Shown here piece by piece: positions 29,498-40,286 of a stretch of 64,000 bases of DNA. Both the position numbers and the translations under genes were made by a program. Under the pieces are notes generated by a model that did not search any database, was not told the origin of the DNA, and saw only the letters and a list, made by a program, of their open reading frames with translations. Origin of the DNA: Euwallacea fornicatus (lineage: Eukaryota; Arthropoda; Insecta; Coleoptera; Curculionidae); contig NW_027096024.1 of the NCBI RefSeq assembly GCF_040115645.1, positions 789,382 to 853,381 on the forward strand, read 5' to 3'. Position 1 is the first letter of the stretch. The number at the start of each line of letters is the position of its first letter.

Positions 29498-29990
29498 TTT
29501 AATGTTCGAACAGTTGTGTCCAACGGAATGAAAATTCAATGTGGATCTAAGTTTATTTGTAAATTTAATGATAAATAAAGTTTTTTTTCTGTCACAGACG
29601 GTTTTATTTCTTTAAACTATCGGAGGTACCCAAAAAACCAACAAGTTTCCATTAAAAATATGAAAGACACGATGCTTTCTTTCAGAATCGGAATAAAGCA
29701 AGTTTTTCCGATTACAGCGCCACATGTGGCGAATCGAAAAAAAAACGTTTCAGACAAACTCCAAGTAATTTTTATCGTAAAATTCAAATCTGCAATAAAA
29801 AATTAGGGTTGCCATTTGAAATTTCAAAGTTACCCCCGTCCCAACCCCAAGTGAAAGAGTTGGGAAGTCATGGTTAGTGTTATATCGTGGATCCATTCGA
29901 AACAAAATACTTTCATTTGAAACTTTTTTCAATCTGATGCGTAATTTTCGAGATATCCCGATTTGTCAGGTTAAATGGACCACCCGGTAT
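29498..29990 (+). mobile_element. 3' flank of the mariner-like element with possible terminal repeat
   Basis: The non-coding sequence after the transposase stop holds an AATAAA-like signal at about 29574 and ends near TTAAATGGACCACCCGGTAT (29971-29990). Termini of this form (AATGGNCCACCC...) are common in insect mariner-like elements, but the opposite terminus is not in the window, so the boundary is inferred. A short minus-strand frame at 29750-29932 has no recognisable content. Confidence 0.45.
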
Positions 29991-30470
29991 AAGGGTGTAA
30001 CATAAGTGATGACTTTAATTTTAAGGAGTGATTCCTTGTCATATTTTAAGCAAAAATGTTCATGTAAACATATGTCCTAACTTGCATCACTTTCGAGATA
30101 CAGGGTGTTAAATTTGAAAAAATAAATTACGTTTTCTTTAATAGTTTTCGACTGCTTCGAAATAATTTCATGAAATTTTGTATACAGGGGTTTATGGGGA
30201 TAAAAAATTCAAATTTATAGTCGATTTAGCTGTATTTTCTAGAGGGCGCCACCAGCAACGATTTCGACCCCCTGAAACCGTTGCAACTTTTTTGTGCTAC
30301 CCTGTGTGCCATTTTGGAATAGAAAAATCGATTCTCTCATCTTTTCTGCTTAAAAAAGGTACACTTTATTGAAGTCGCTACGAGCAACGATTTATGAGAA
30401 AAATTCATTTAAAGTTGATGATGCATGCGCAATTTCGGGGGGTCAAAATAGCTTTTCTGCCTTACCAAAT
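29991..30470. other. Interspersed repeat-like spacer, possible short MITE
   Basis: No protein is recognised. ACAGGGT at 30100-30106 and ACCCTGT at 30299-30305 form a 7-bp inverted pair about 206 bp apart. ACAGGGTG-type ends are common on small non-autonomous insect DNA transposons, but no clear TA duplication is seen, so this is only a possibility. Confidence 0.25.
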
Positions 30471-30474
30471 TAAA

Positions 30475-31030
30475 CAATAATTGTTACAATGCAATTTTTA
30501 ATTATTAAAAATACAACTTTCTTGTCCTTTGACTTCTTCTTCTTCGTCAAATTGGCTGAATGCTTCAGGTCATTATCTTGTTGGAAGAAAAAAATATTTT
30601 CCAGATTTAATTTAGCACCACTCGGTCTTAAATTATGTTGCAATATGTCAATGTGAGTCCTGGCTGTCATTATCCCATTAATAAACGCCAGCTTTCCTAT
30701 CCCATTGTACCCCATATACCCCCAAACTAATACGCTTCCTCCCCCATGTTTCACCGTAGGTTTCAAATTTTCTGGCTTCAGCTCTGCGTTTGGTTTTCTT
30801 TACACGAACCGTTTCCCATCTGAACCGAATAAGACAAAACTTACTTTCGTCAGGAAAAATTACGTTTCTCCACCACTCCAAAGGCTTGTCCATGTGTAAT
30901 GGAACTCGCGAAACAGAACTCGGGAACACTTTTGTAGATTTTTACTCCACTCGTTATGACACACACAACCCTTAATCGTTTTCAAAACTGAAGATCTTGG
31001 GCTTTAACTGACATTTCAATGGAGAGAGTC
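30475..31030 (-). pseudogene. Tc1-like transposase remnant
   Basis: Read on the minus strand, two overlapping frames carry Tc1 transposase motifs. In 30929-30678 there is WWRNVIFPDESKFCL, with the first catalytic Asp. In 30766-30470 there are VKHGGGSVLVWGYM and FFQQDNDLKHSA, with the second catalytic Asp. A frameshift near 30700-30770 separates them. Upstream, to about 31030, frame-broken sequence resembles the region before DESKF. After LKHSA the sequence degenerates into a lysine-rich tail, so the third acidic residue is lost. This is an old, inactive Tc1 fragment. Confidence 0.85.
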
Positions 31031-31100
31031 AAGAGTAAAAATGTGGAGTTTTCCAAGATACCGGGAGCGTCGAGCTATACCATTATTATGGTCAAAAAAA

Positions 31101-32650
31101 TGGTTGGCCCCTTTTGCAAGCTTCGGGGTATCTCAAGTACCAAATCTAAAAGGGTATATTGAAAATAATACTAAAAGGGAGATAAAAGAGATAACAGGAA
31201 AATTGGAAAAACAAATAAAAGACATAAATAAGAACATAATAAAAGATTATATAAATAGAAACAAGTATGAAAGGCAGGAGATCCTCACGTACGAAGCTGA
31301 TGTACAGACGGAAGAAGGGGGGGAGGGACCTGATAAAGCTATGGTAAGTACACAAAAAAGGGAAATAGGTACGCAGACTGGGGAAGTGGAGAGAACGGAT
31401 AGGTATGAAGAGTTTGTGGAACAGGAAAATAGTGAGTGGAAGGAGGAAGAGTACACGAATATGAGGATAGAGGTAGGAGACCTGCCGGAAGAGCAGGTGG
31501 GAAAGTAACGAAAGTAGTGGTCGAAGGGCAAGGAGTGAATGGGAAGGAGATGGATGTTTGGGTAAGGTTTAAAAATAGGTATAGAGAGTTGGAGGAGATA
31601 GAGGAGGACATTGGGGTTGCGGAGTTCAGCAGTAGGGTTAAAAGGAAGGGGAAGGAGTCGGAAGAAAATAGGAGTAGGATTAGTAAAATTAGGTACGCAG
31701 GAAAAGAGGAGGAGATATTCGATAGGTTACTGGGAGACAGAATGGGAAGAAATCATAGGAATGCATGGGCTGGAAGGAATGGAAATAGACAGATGGAGGA
31801 AAATGGTAGAGAGCGTGCTGCATGGAACAGGAACGAAGGTAGTTATATACGAGAAAATGGGAGGAAAAGTACGTAAGGAGACGATGAAGAGAGGGAAAAA
31901 GACATACGCAATGAATGTTGAGAGGAAAAAGGATGAGGGGGGAAATGATGCGATTCGGAATGTAAAAAAGACACTGAATGAACTGTGTGTGGGGGAAGAA
32001 GTGACTGGAGTTAGAATGAGTAAGAATGGAAGAGTGGTAGTGACAATGGGTGAGGAAGAAGGAAAAATAAATAGTGTAAGTGGGGCAGTAGGAAAGATGA
32101 TGGGAAGGAATGTTAGGGCGATAGGGCCAGGTATGAATGAATGGATGACTGTGTTTGTGAGAGGATTGGATAATTCGGCTGAAAGGGTAAATGTGGAAAA
32201 GGCGCTGACTGAGAGGATGCAAGAGATAGGGGAGAATGATCTTAGTGGGGGAGAGTTAAGGCCAATGTGGGGGTGCATGCAGGCATGTACAATTAGGATA
32301 AGGGAGAGATGCGGGAGTATTATTATGAAGAATCCCCACATCAAGATTGAATGGGCTGTATGTAGAATCGAAAGGAAATTGTATGTGAGGAAGTGACTAA
32401 GATGCTGGGATATAGGACATATGATTGCGGAATGTAAAGGGGAAGAGAGAAGGGGGTGTTGTTATAGGTGTGGGAAAAAGGGTCATGTAAGGAAGGAATG
32501 TGAGGCGAGGGAGTAGTGTGTGCTGTGTGAGATGGAGGGATATATGACTGGGACGGGGAGATGTGGAGCATTTAGGAAGGCTATATGGGAAGCGAGGGCT
32601 ACTGAGAGAAAGTCGGTAATGTCTCCGGAGGGGGGAGGGTAGGTACCATT
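31101..32650 (+). pseudogene. LINE copy A: gag-like ORF1, frameshifted and stop-broken
   Basis: ORF1 of the same LINE group as copies C, D and E. The conserved block NTKREIKEITGKLEKQI lies at about 31165. Homology then passes through three frames (31041-31508, 31436-31730, 31611-32396), so there are at least two frameshifts. The segment to 32396 holds FVRGLDNSAE and LRPMWGCMQ, which match copy C. A TGA at 32394-32396 sits where the first Cys of the first zinc knuckle is expected, before LRCWDIGHMIAEC. An intact CYRCGKKGHVRKEC knuckle follows, then a TAG at 32514-32516 and a third knuckle in which His is Tyr. The nucleic-acid-binding role is known for the family; this copy is dead. Confidence 0.85.
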
Positions 32651-32853
32651 TGTGGTTTTTTTTTTCTTTTGCACCCTCCCCTTGAAGTAATGCCTAGCGG
32701 CGGTTCCGGGAAGGATCCAGGGTGAAGAGAGGAGGGTATTTAGTGGGTAGGCGTCTTCCTTAAGGAGATGAATCCCACATAACCCGGTCGCCTATTCATC
32801 AGACCGGGTACCTTTAGAAAGATTTCCCCCTCTATAAAAAAAACAAAAAAAAA
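32651..32853 (+). repeat. LINE copy A 3'UTR and poly(A), joined directly to ORF1
   Basis: GAAGTAATGCCTAGCGGCGG, GGTGAAGAGAGGAGGG, TTTAGTGGGTAGGCG and GAATCCCACATAACC match the 3'UTRs of C and D, and an interrupted A-tract ends the copy at 32836-32853. A perfect 8-bp hairpin has arms ACCCGGTC at 32782-32789 and GACCGGGT at 32802-32809. The UTR begins within some 30 bases of the ORF1 end, so all of ORF2 (about 3 kb in copy F) is missing from this copy. Confidence 0.88.
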
Positions 32854-32956
32854 GGTTAATTCGGTTTAGTTCGGGTTTATTCGGGTTAATTCGGGTTTAT
32901 TCGGGTTAGTTCGGGTTTAATCGGGTTAATTCGGGTTAGTTCGGGTTTATTCGGGT
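32854..32956 (+). repeat. G-rich decamer array after LINE A
   Basis: About ten units of TTNNTTCGGG (TTAATTCGGG, TTTATTCGGG, TTAGTTCGGG and one TTTAATCGGG) follow the poly(A) tail without a gap. The G-rich strand is the same strand as the element's coding strand. The asymmetry resembles telomeric repeats, but the motif is not the common insect TTAGG. Confidence 0.92.
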
Positions 32957-33096
32957 TTGATGACAGAACACTTTCTGATTGCATATCGTTGAGTTTCCAA
33001 TATAAATAGTACTTTAAGTGCTCAAACACACAACTTTTGTGACTTTTCAAACTTTGAAGCTCGATATCTTCGCCAAATGACCTCCAAATGTCAAGA
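32957..33096 (+). repeat. Isolated partial satellite 1 monomer
   Basis: A single diverged copy of the 176-bp satellite lies here: CTGATTGCAT, TAAATAGTACTTTAAGTGCT, CTTTTGTGACTTTTCAAACT and GAAGCTCGATATCTTCGCCA. It has the same orientation as the main array, more than 5 kb from its edge. It stops at a point in the monomer close to where the main array ends (AAATGACCTCCAAATG here, AAATAAACTCCAAAGG there). Confidence 0.9.
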
Positions 33097-34074
33097 TAAA
33101 ATATAAGAAAGTAAAAGGAAAAAATGGCGTTAATTGTGCGAGGATGTGGAAAATGATTTGTGGGAAAAATCTTACCAAATACTGAAAAAAGACATGGATT
33201 GGGAAAAAGGCAATATCCAAATGAAGAACAAATTAGAATTCAGGTAGAGAAATTGTTCCAGAGATATCTGTCATATTGTACGCTTGTCCTAATGGAAATA
33301 ATTATGTGAAAAACGAATATACAGACAAAGGCTAGAGAGAATAAATCGACGGCTGTCGTTTTGTACAGCATCTACGTACAGAACTGTATTCCTGGAAACC
33401 GGGTAGGCTATAGCCGGCATGCCACCGTTGTCTCTATTAATAGAGGAAAGAAAAGAAATCTACGAACACGGAAATGAAATAAAACAAAAAGCTAGAGAAA
33501 CATATAAAAAATTGCGGGAAAAATAGACAGAAAAGAAAGGTAACGTAGAGATATTTATTTAAGATGTGGTGAAATGGAAAAATAGAGATGGAGGGTAAAT
33601 AAGTTATTGGGTATCACAGGTTGGTGTGGACACGGGATATTCGGTACGTATTTGCAGAAAATAAATAAAGCTACAGACGAATCATGCTGGTTTTGCGGCT
33701 TATCGAAAGCCCCGAACACACAATGTTCCAGTGTAGGGTATTTCGGGAACAAAGGGAAAGAGCAGAGCAAAGGTGGGTAAAAAAGATAAATAAAGACAAT
33801 ATATCAGAAATAATGTTACAAAATATAGAGGGGTGGGGAATTGTAACTGATTGGATGGAGAAAGTTATGGAGGTGAATGAGATAAATAAAGGTTGTTACC
33901 CCTTTTACCCGAAGTAATGCTAAGACGGTTCCGGGTAGGAAGCACAAAGGGGAAAAAAGGGAAGGAGTTTTAGTCGGTCGATCATGGAAATGATCAACCC
34001 GACACTATGTGAGCAAAAAAGAACGCTATAAGCCAGGCCGCATGTCTGTTTTGCAGATTTCTCCAATCCTCTGT
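33097..34074 (+). pseudogene. LINE copy B: ORF2 remnant with RT core deleted, plus 3'UTR
   Basis: The first 190 bases, read across frames, match the ORF2 linker seen in C and D (KRKKW, LCEDVENDLWEKSYQILKK). Near 33280-33320 the sequence jumps to the C-terminal part (INRRLSF, STYRT, LLIEERKEIYEHG), so the reverse transcriptase core is missing. Many stops and frameshifts follow. A frame at 33684-33917 covers the zinc-finger tail (CWFC lies just upstream, then ESPEHTMFQC). The 3'UTR from about 33894 keeps GAAGTAATGC and GGTTCCGG but is more diverged than those of A, C and D, and I do not find the terminal hairpin in it. Confidence 0.78.
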
Positions 34075-34195
34075 AAAAATAAATAAATAAATAAATAAAA
34101 ATTTTCGTTCGTGTTAATTCAAGTTACTTTGGGTTAATTCGGATTAATTCGTGTTAATTCGGGTTACTTCGGGTTTATTCGGGTTTGTTCGGGTT
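34075..34195 (+). repeat. AAAT run and decamer array after LINE B
   Basis: A short (AAAT)n tail at about 34075-34101 is followed by degenerate and then regular TTNNTTCGGG units, such as TTACTTCGGG, TTTATTCGGG and TTTGTTCGGG, up to the start of copy C. The units closest to copy B are the most mutated. Confidence 0.88.
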
Positions 34196-34357
34196 CCCGT
34201 GGGTTGAGCTACCTATCGGGCGCGTCCCCCGGGTGGCGGATAGGGAAGCGGCCATTGACTCCTTTGGGTGTCAGTGGTCAGTGCGGGCCATAAGTCGCTG
34301 TTTTTCAGAGTAATCTAGAACGGCTACGAAAACCCCCACCGTGGACCAGCTCAAATA
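34196..34357 (+). other. LINE copy C 5'UTR
   Basis: About 160 GC-richer bases lie between the decamer array and the first ATG. AGGGAAGCGG recurs in the leader of copy E, which supports its being element sequence. R1-type LINEs carry an internal promoter in this region, but no specific promoter motif can be assigned. Confidence 0.6.
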
Positions 34358-36162
34358 GTGATGACAATGCCTGATCACGAAAAAAATAAGACTACGGTGC
34401 AAGGGAGGGAAACCCTAGTACCGGTCGATATGGGTTGTGCGACCAGGCCTCCCTCGACCGTCAGCCAATTACTGGTAGAAGATTTTTTGACTTGGGCAGA
34501 CCAAGGAGTGTCTCACTCACCGGTGGGGAAATATTCAAGAAAAGAAAATTTATAGATACGTCTTTTGGTAGAGTGGATAATGTAGAGCCGTATAAGGAAA
34601 AGGATTGTACAGCGTGTAATGTATTGATAGATGCAATTCAAATGATAACGAAAATAGAAAAAATATTAGTGGCAAATGTTGAACAAAATACAAAAAAAGA
34701 AATCAAAGAGGCGGTGAGAAGATTGAGCAGACAAGTAGAGACTATGAATAGCGATATGGTAACTGAGTGGCTGACGCAGCATAAAAAGGAAAAAGAAAAA
34801 TTAACAATTGATGTGGACATACAGGTAAACCTAAAAAATATGGAAACTAATAATGCCTTTACACAAACTGCAAATGATGAAATTGATTCTATAGTCCGGA
34901 GTGATGATTATGGGTTATTTGTAGCTTTAAAGGATAAAAAGTGGAGCAAAACTGTATTTAGAAATACAGAAATTAAAACAGGAAACCCTCTATTAACTAA
35001 GGACTGTACTGTGAAAGTTGCTATTGGTGAACTCACAAATGATGACATCAACCAGGGCTTTGTAAACATGTACATGAAAAAATATCCTGAATTAAAAGAT
35101 GTGGTGGACGATTTTGTTACGTTGGAGCAAAATTGCAAAATAAGAAGTAACGAAAAGGAAACTCAATTGAGAAATAAAATAATATCAATAAAATTTAATG
35201 GAACGGAAGAAGACCTTTTTATGAAAATGATAAAACTAAAAAAAGAATGCGGTAACGAGGAAATAATTGTGCTACACCAACCAAATAAAATTAAATTAGA
35301 TCATTTTCAAAAAATGATTGAACTACTATTCCAGGGGACAGACACCAATGTGTACATATACAGAGATAAAGATGAAAGTATTCAAGGAAAGCAATGGAAA
35401 CGCAGGGAGCGACCGACGTATGCTGTTGTTGTTGGTAGTCAACAGAAAGGGTACAATGAGACACTTGCGGAAGTTAAAAAAGCCTTGGAAGGAAACAAAG
35501 TAACGGAGGACATTAGGTCAATAAAATCAACTAAAGAAGGAAAACTTATCATAACAACAGATAGAAAACAGGAAAGTATAGATGAAATACAGAGGATTTT
35601 AAAAGATGTGCAGGGGTATAATGAAAAGGACATTAAAAAATTTGGAAAAAGGGAAGATGGAACAGATTCAGTATATATTAGAGGCATAGACGCATTAACT
35701 AAAAGAGATAATGTAATTGAATCGATTAAGAGAGAAATTCCTGGGATAGCTTATAATTATATTAGTGAATTGAGGCCTATGAGTAATGGAATGCAAACTG
35801 TTACTATTAGTGCAGGGAAAAATAGCATTGATGCGTTATTACGTAAAAGAATAATTAAAATAGAGATGGTATGATGCTATGTAGAGAAAAGGCACATTAT
35901 TAAAAGATGTTTGAAATGTTGGCAATATGATCATACAGTAGATAATTGTCAGGGTATAGATAGAAGAAACCAATGCTATAAATGTGGGAAGGAGGGGCAT
36001 TCAATAAAAGACTATGATAACGGGGAGGAATGTCCCATATGTAAAGAAAGTGGACATTCGGCAGGCAGGGGCAAATGTCAACTGTTTAAAAAACAATTAT
36101 CTGTTGTTAGAAGAGAATATCGGAGAACTTTTTCTCAAATAAACCAAGAAACAAAAAGCTAA
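34358..36162 (+). pseudogene. LINE copy C: gag-like ORF1, one frameshift and one stop
   Basis: The N-terminus starts at ATG 34358, 34361 or 34367 (MMTMPDHEKNKTTVQGRET), matching the copy E start. Homology moves to another frame between about 34440 and 34480 and then stays open to 35874. That segment holds the NTKKEIKEAVRRL block, a lysine/glutamate-rich central part probably partly coiled-coil, a YAVVVG segment, and IRGIDALTKRD followed by ELRPMSNGMQT. A TGA at 35872-35874 interrupts it. In the same frame the zinc-knuckle region follows: CLKCWQYDHTVDNC, a second knuckle with its last Cys replaced by Tyr, and CPICKESGHSAGRGKC, ending at TAA 36160-36162. The protein would bind element RNA. This copy is broken. 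Confidence 0.87.
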
Positions 36163-36252
36163 CTCTAGGAAAAGGAAATAAATAAATAAATAAATAAATC
36201 TGATAGTGTATATAAAACTCGCTCAAATTACTATAATAATATAATAAATAAG

Positions 36253-39215
36253 ATGAAATACCTTGATAAAACGATAAAATCCTTAAAAGAAATAAAAATT
36301 TTACAGATAAACTTAAACAGAAGACGTGTGGCGCATGATGTGACATAAAACAATACAAGAAAATAAGATTGATATTCTAATAGGACAGGAACCAAATATA
36401 AACCACTCTTATAAGCAATATTGTGATAGGAGAGGAGATTGTTTTGTTAATATGTATAATGCGGCCATTAATATAAAAAAAAGTGTATTCTGATGATGGT
36501 TTTGTAGCAGTGGAGACAAATCTATTTATTGTAATATCGGTATATTTTTCCCCAAATAGAGCCATTGAGGAGTTTAAAGAGATGATAAATAAACTTGAAG
36601 AATTTCTAAAGCAACAACATAAAGAAACTATAATTGCTGGTGATTTAAACGCGAAAACACATGTTTTTTATTCTAAAAATAAAAATGACAGGGGTCGAAT
36701 TTTGGAAGAGTTTATCGATGCAGGAAATTTTATCGTGATAAATGATGGGTGCAAACCAACTTTTGTTGGAGCAAATGGTTCGTCAATTATAGATTTTACC
36801 ATAGCAACGGCTGGCATAGGACGCCTTATTACACAATGGACGGTACAGGACCAGTGGGAAAATATGAACGATCACCGTACTTTAACGTACAGAATTCAGT
36901 GCGGGGTAGAACAAGTAATGGTAGAGCAGTATAGATGGAAATTCCCTAGTGGCGACAATCAGAGGGTTTGGCAAAAATTTATTGACGATTGTACGGGTGT
37001 TTTTATAACGGGAACTGGACCGGAACAAATTATGAATACTCTGAAAAAAATATGCGATAAACAATTTAGTAAAGGAACCCATGCCAATAAACCTTCGGTA
37101 TATTGGTGGAATTCTGATATCGCGGAGAAAAGAAAAATGTGTATTAAAATTAGAAGAGAATTAACTAGAAATCGGTCAAAAAATAATGTACTAACAAAAA
37201 AACTGGAGGGTGAATTGAAGAAGGTTAAAAAAGAACTGAAAAGAGAAATTAACAAAAGCAAAAAAAGAAATTGGATAAAACTATGTGAGGAATTAAATGA
37301 CGATCCTTGGGGCAAAGCCTATCAAATTATTATGAAAAGATTCAAATTAACTAAATTTCAAAAAATTTGTGAAGATATAATTGTTCGAGAAGTTGAAAAG
37401 TTATTTCCTATTGAGCCTAAAGGTGTCTGGGTGAGTCCAGTTGGGTTGCACAGTGCTATTAAGGAATTTACAGTAAAAGAACTGGATAAAGCTTTGTCTC
37501 AAATTAAAATAAAAAAAGCTCCGGGTCCTGATGGTTTTATACCGGATATGGTCAGGAAGCTGGTTTCGACTTATAAAAACGACTGCTTGAAAGTTTATAA
37601 TAAGTGTCTGATAAAAGGAGAATTCCCGGAAGTATGGAAAATAGCTAGACTTATACTAATAGAGAAACCAAAAAAAGCGGATAATATACAAACCTATAGG
37701 CCTTTATGTCTTATAAGTGTTTTTGGAAAACTATTTGAATTGTTAATTAAAAATAGACTACAAAAGGAAATAGATGAAAGGAATATGATACATAGGGACC
37801 AATATGGATTTGTTAAAGGTAATTCAACTGAAAATGCATTAGGGAAAGTTAAAAATATAGTGGATGATATAAATAGGAAAGCGCATAAAAATAAGGAAAT
37901 TGTTGTTATGGTTATGATTGATATACAAAATGCGTTTAACACGGTATTGTGGACAAAAATAATTAATACTTTACAAGATAATAAAATTAGTGCTTATTTA
38001 ATTAAAATTCTGCAATCTTATATGAGTAATAGAAAAATAATTAAACCAAATGGAAAATTGGTAGAAGTTACTTGTGGAGTTCCTCAGGGATCCATTTTAG
38101 GGCCGGTGTTGTGGAATATTTTCTATAACAAACTTTTGGAAACTGGGATTGATCCGAAGGTGTCTTTGATAGCGTATGCTGACGATTTGGCGATAGTGGT
38201 AAAAGGGAAAATAACTGAAGAAATAAAAGAAACTATTCTATATTCAATAAACAAAATAACTAACATTCTGGAAAAGGAAATGAAACTAAAAGTGGAATAC
38301 TCTATAACTGAAATGCTGATTATAGCAGGAAGGAGAAAGTGCGAAAAATTAAATATAACACTCGCAAATGGCATAAATTTGGAAAGTAAAAAGTTTGTGA
38401 AATATCTTGGAATATACTTGGATAAGGATTTTAGAATGAGTGAACACGTCATTCAAATGAGTTTAAGGGCCAATAAAATAATCAATCATTTCAATAGATA
38501 AATACCAACGATACGAGGATCGAGAACAGGGAAACGAAGGATAATAGCAAGCGTGGTGATTTCTACAATTTTATATGGTGTACAATTTTGGGAAAAAGTT
38601 ACAAGACACAAAAAATATGCAAATAAGTTAAAGGCTGTAAATCGTCGTCTATGATTAATTATTACCAGTGCCTATCGTACTGCTCCCATAGATGCTGTTG
38701 AGGCTATTGCAAGCATGGTTCCTATAGATTTACTGATTCAAGAAAGATGTAATTTAAGAAGGGGAAACAGTAAAGACAAAATAATGGAAAGAAATAAAAC
38801 TATGGAAAATTGGCAGCGAAGATGGAACATATATGGGGGATGGACAAAAGTTTTTATTAGAGATGTAAGGAAATGGTTTGGTAGTGAGACGGATTATTAT
38901 GTGACACAGGCTTTGACGGGTCATGGGATTTTTGGAACATATCTCTACAAAATAAAAAAGGCTAGTTCTGAAGAGTGTTGGTATTGTGAAAATGTCGATA
39001 GTACGGAACATACTCTTTTCTTATGTGAGAAATTTAAATTACAGAGAGATGTAGCAAGACGAGTTATAGGTGTGGAAGTTACTAAGAAGAATGTTGCTGA
39101 ACTTATGGAGGGATCGGATGAGACGAGACAGGCTGTGATTGAGATGTTGAGAGGAATTATGAAGACCAAAGAGGAGGAAGAAAGGAGACGTGAAGCTGTG
39201 AAGTCTAGAAGATAA
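36253..39215 (+). pseudogene. LINE copy C: ORF2 (APE endonuclease, reverse transcriptase, zinc finger), damaged
   Basis: The likely start is ATG 36253 (ILQINLNRRRVAHD). Frameshifts near 36340 and in an A-run near 36476-36482 put the GQEPN motif out of frame with the rest. From 36483 to 38501 the frame is open. It shows the endonuclease motifs VYFSPN, AGDLNAK, SIIDFT and NDHRT. The RT motifs are KKAPGPDGF, YRPLCL, MIDIQNAFNTV (palm Asp), CGVPQGSILGPVLWN and the catalytic AYADDLA. In-frame stops at 38499-38501 (TAA) and 38652-38654 (TGA) precede the C-terminal domain with TQALTGHGIFG and the zinc finger CWYC...TEHTLFLC, ending at 39215. All catalytic residues I can check are present, so decay is by frame breaks rather than loss of the core. 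Confidence 0.9.
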
Positions 39216-39632
39216 TGATAGAAAATGGATAGACCAAAGATAAATAAGAATGAACAGAAAAAAATATATATAATAATAATGATAATAATAATAATAAAGG
39301 AAAAAGAAGGGAAAAAAGAAGGAAGAAGATACAAAAAGGAAAAAAAGGGAAAAGAAAGAAAAATGGGAAGGGAATAGAAAAGAAAAGGGAGAGAATGGAG
39401 GGATAGGAGAATAGCACAAAAGACACAGTATCCACCCCCTCCCCCGAAGTAATGCCTCGCGGCGGTTCCGGAGGGAGGAAGCCCTAGGGTGAAGAGAGGA
39501 AATCTGAGGGTTTTAGTGGGTATTGCACATGCGCACGCCGAGTCCCACATACCCAGGTCAACATAACATCATACCACCAATGACCTGGAATGCGTAAATG
39601 CATTTTTGCCCTACACCTCTATAAAAAAAAAA
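39216..39632 (+). repeat. LINE copy C 3'UTR and poly(A)
   Basis: A TAA/GATAAT-type simple run (39267-39295) and a purine-rich stretch precede the conserved block from about 39434: GAAGTAATGCCTCGCGGCGG, GGTGAAGAGAGG, TTTTAGTGGGT and GTCCCACATA. A perfect 8-bp hairpin has arms CCAGGTCA at 39553-39560 and TGACCTGG at 39581-39588. CTCTAT and a 10-base poly(A) (39623-39632) end the element. Confidence 0.88.
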
Positions 39633-39724
39633 GGGTTTGTTCGGGTTTATTCGGGTTTGTTCGGGTTAATTCCGGTTTATTCGGGTTAATTCGGGTTACT
39701 TCGGGTTTATTAGGGTTTGTTCGG
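39633..39724 (+). repeat. G-rich decamer array between LINEs C and D
   Basis: Nine units of TTNNTTCGGG, with variants TTCCGG and TTAGGG, fill the whole gap between the poly(A) of copy C and the 5' end of copy D. The register at the poly(A) junction (A-run then GGGTT) is the same as at copies A and D, within one or two G residues. Confidence 0.92.
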
Positions 39725-40286
39725 CCTCCCGATGTGTCTCCACTTTGTCGAAGTGGAAGGGCTTGTACTCATCCAATGATCCCAAAGGCCATGCCGGTGG
39801 TAGCGTAGCTACTGGCGGGTCTTAACTTGCCGGACGGGCGGAGGGAGAGGATGAGGACTAAGAGAGGCACACAAACACAAGCAGGAAGAATCATGAACAG
39901 CAAATAAGTGGATCTTTCGTTACCTCCTCAGGGGTGCTGGGAGCCCCAGAAGACGGCGGGCGAGTCGCCGAAGCAGGCCTCGCTGACTGTCGAAATTCAA
40001 CGACTGCCTTCAAAGGAAGGGTGCGCGATGGACCGCAAGGTCGCCACCCCGGTAAGTACTACTGGGAAGAGAGGAGGTACCAACACAGAAGGGCCGAATC
40101 TAAAAGAGAAGGGAAGAATGGGGAGCCGGGAAGAATATCAAGCCGATGACGAGGGGAGAAAGCCTTCAAAAGACTGGGACCAGAAGTGCGACGTGCGGAG
40201 ACCGGGAGAAGGGATTTGCAACAAGCACAAAGGTCTAGAGGACGCCACCGAGAAGCAAAGAGGCACCGTCCGTCGATGCAGGTGCC
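39725..40286 (+). other. LINE copy D 5'UTR
   Basis: About 560 GC-richer bases lie upstream of the first credible ORF1 ATG. Short open frames (39908-40297, and 39934-40149 in another frame) overlap here and may be the frameshifted ORF1 N-terminus, because copy E has ORF1-like coding much closer to its 5' end. No clear homology settles this. Confidence 0.5.

Noticed and set aside
31689..32344. Long minus-strand frames opposite LINE A ORF1
   Set aside because: A purine-rich coding strand gives stop-poor Ser/Pro/Phe-rich shadows. The plus strand holds the homologous ORF1.
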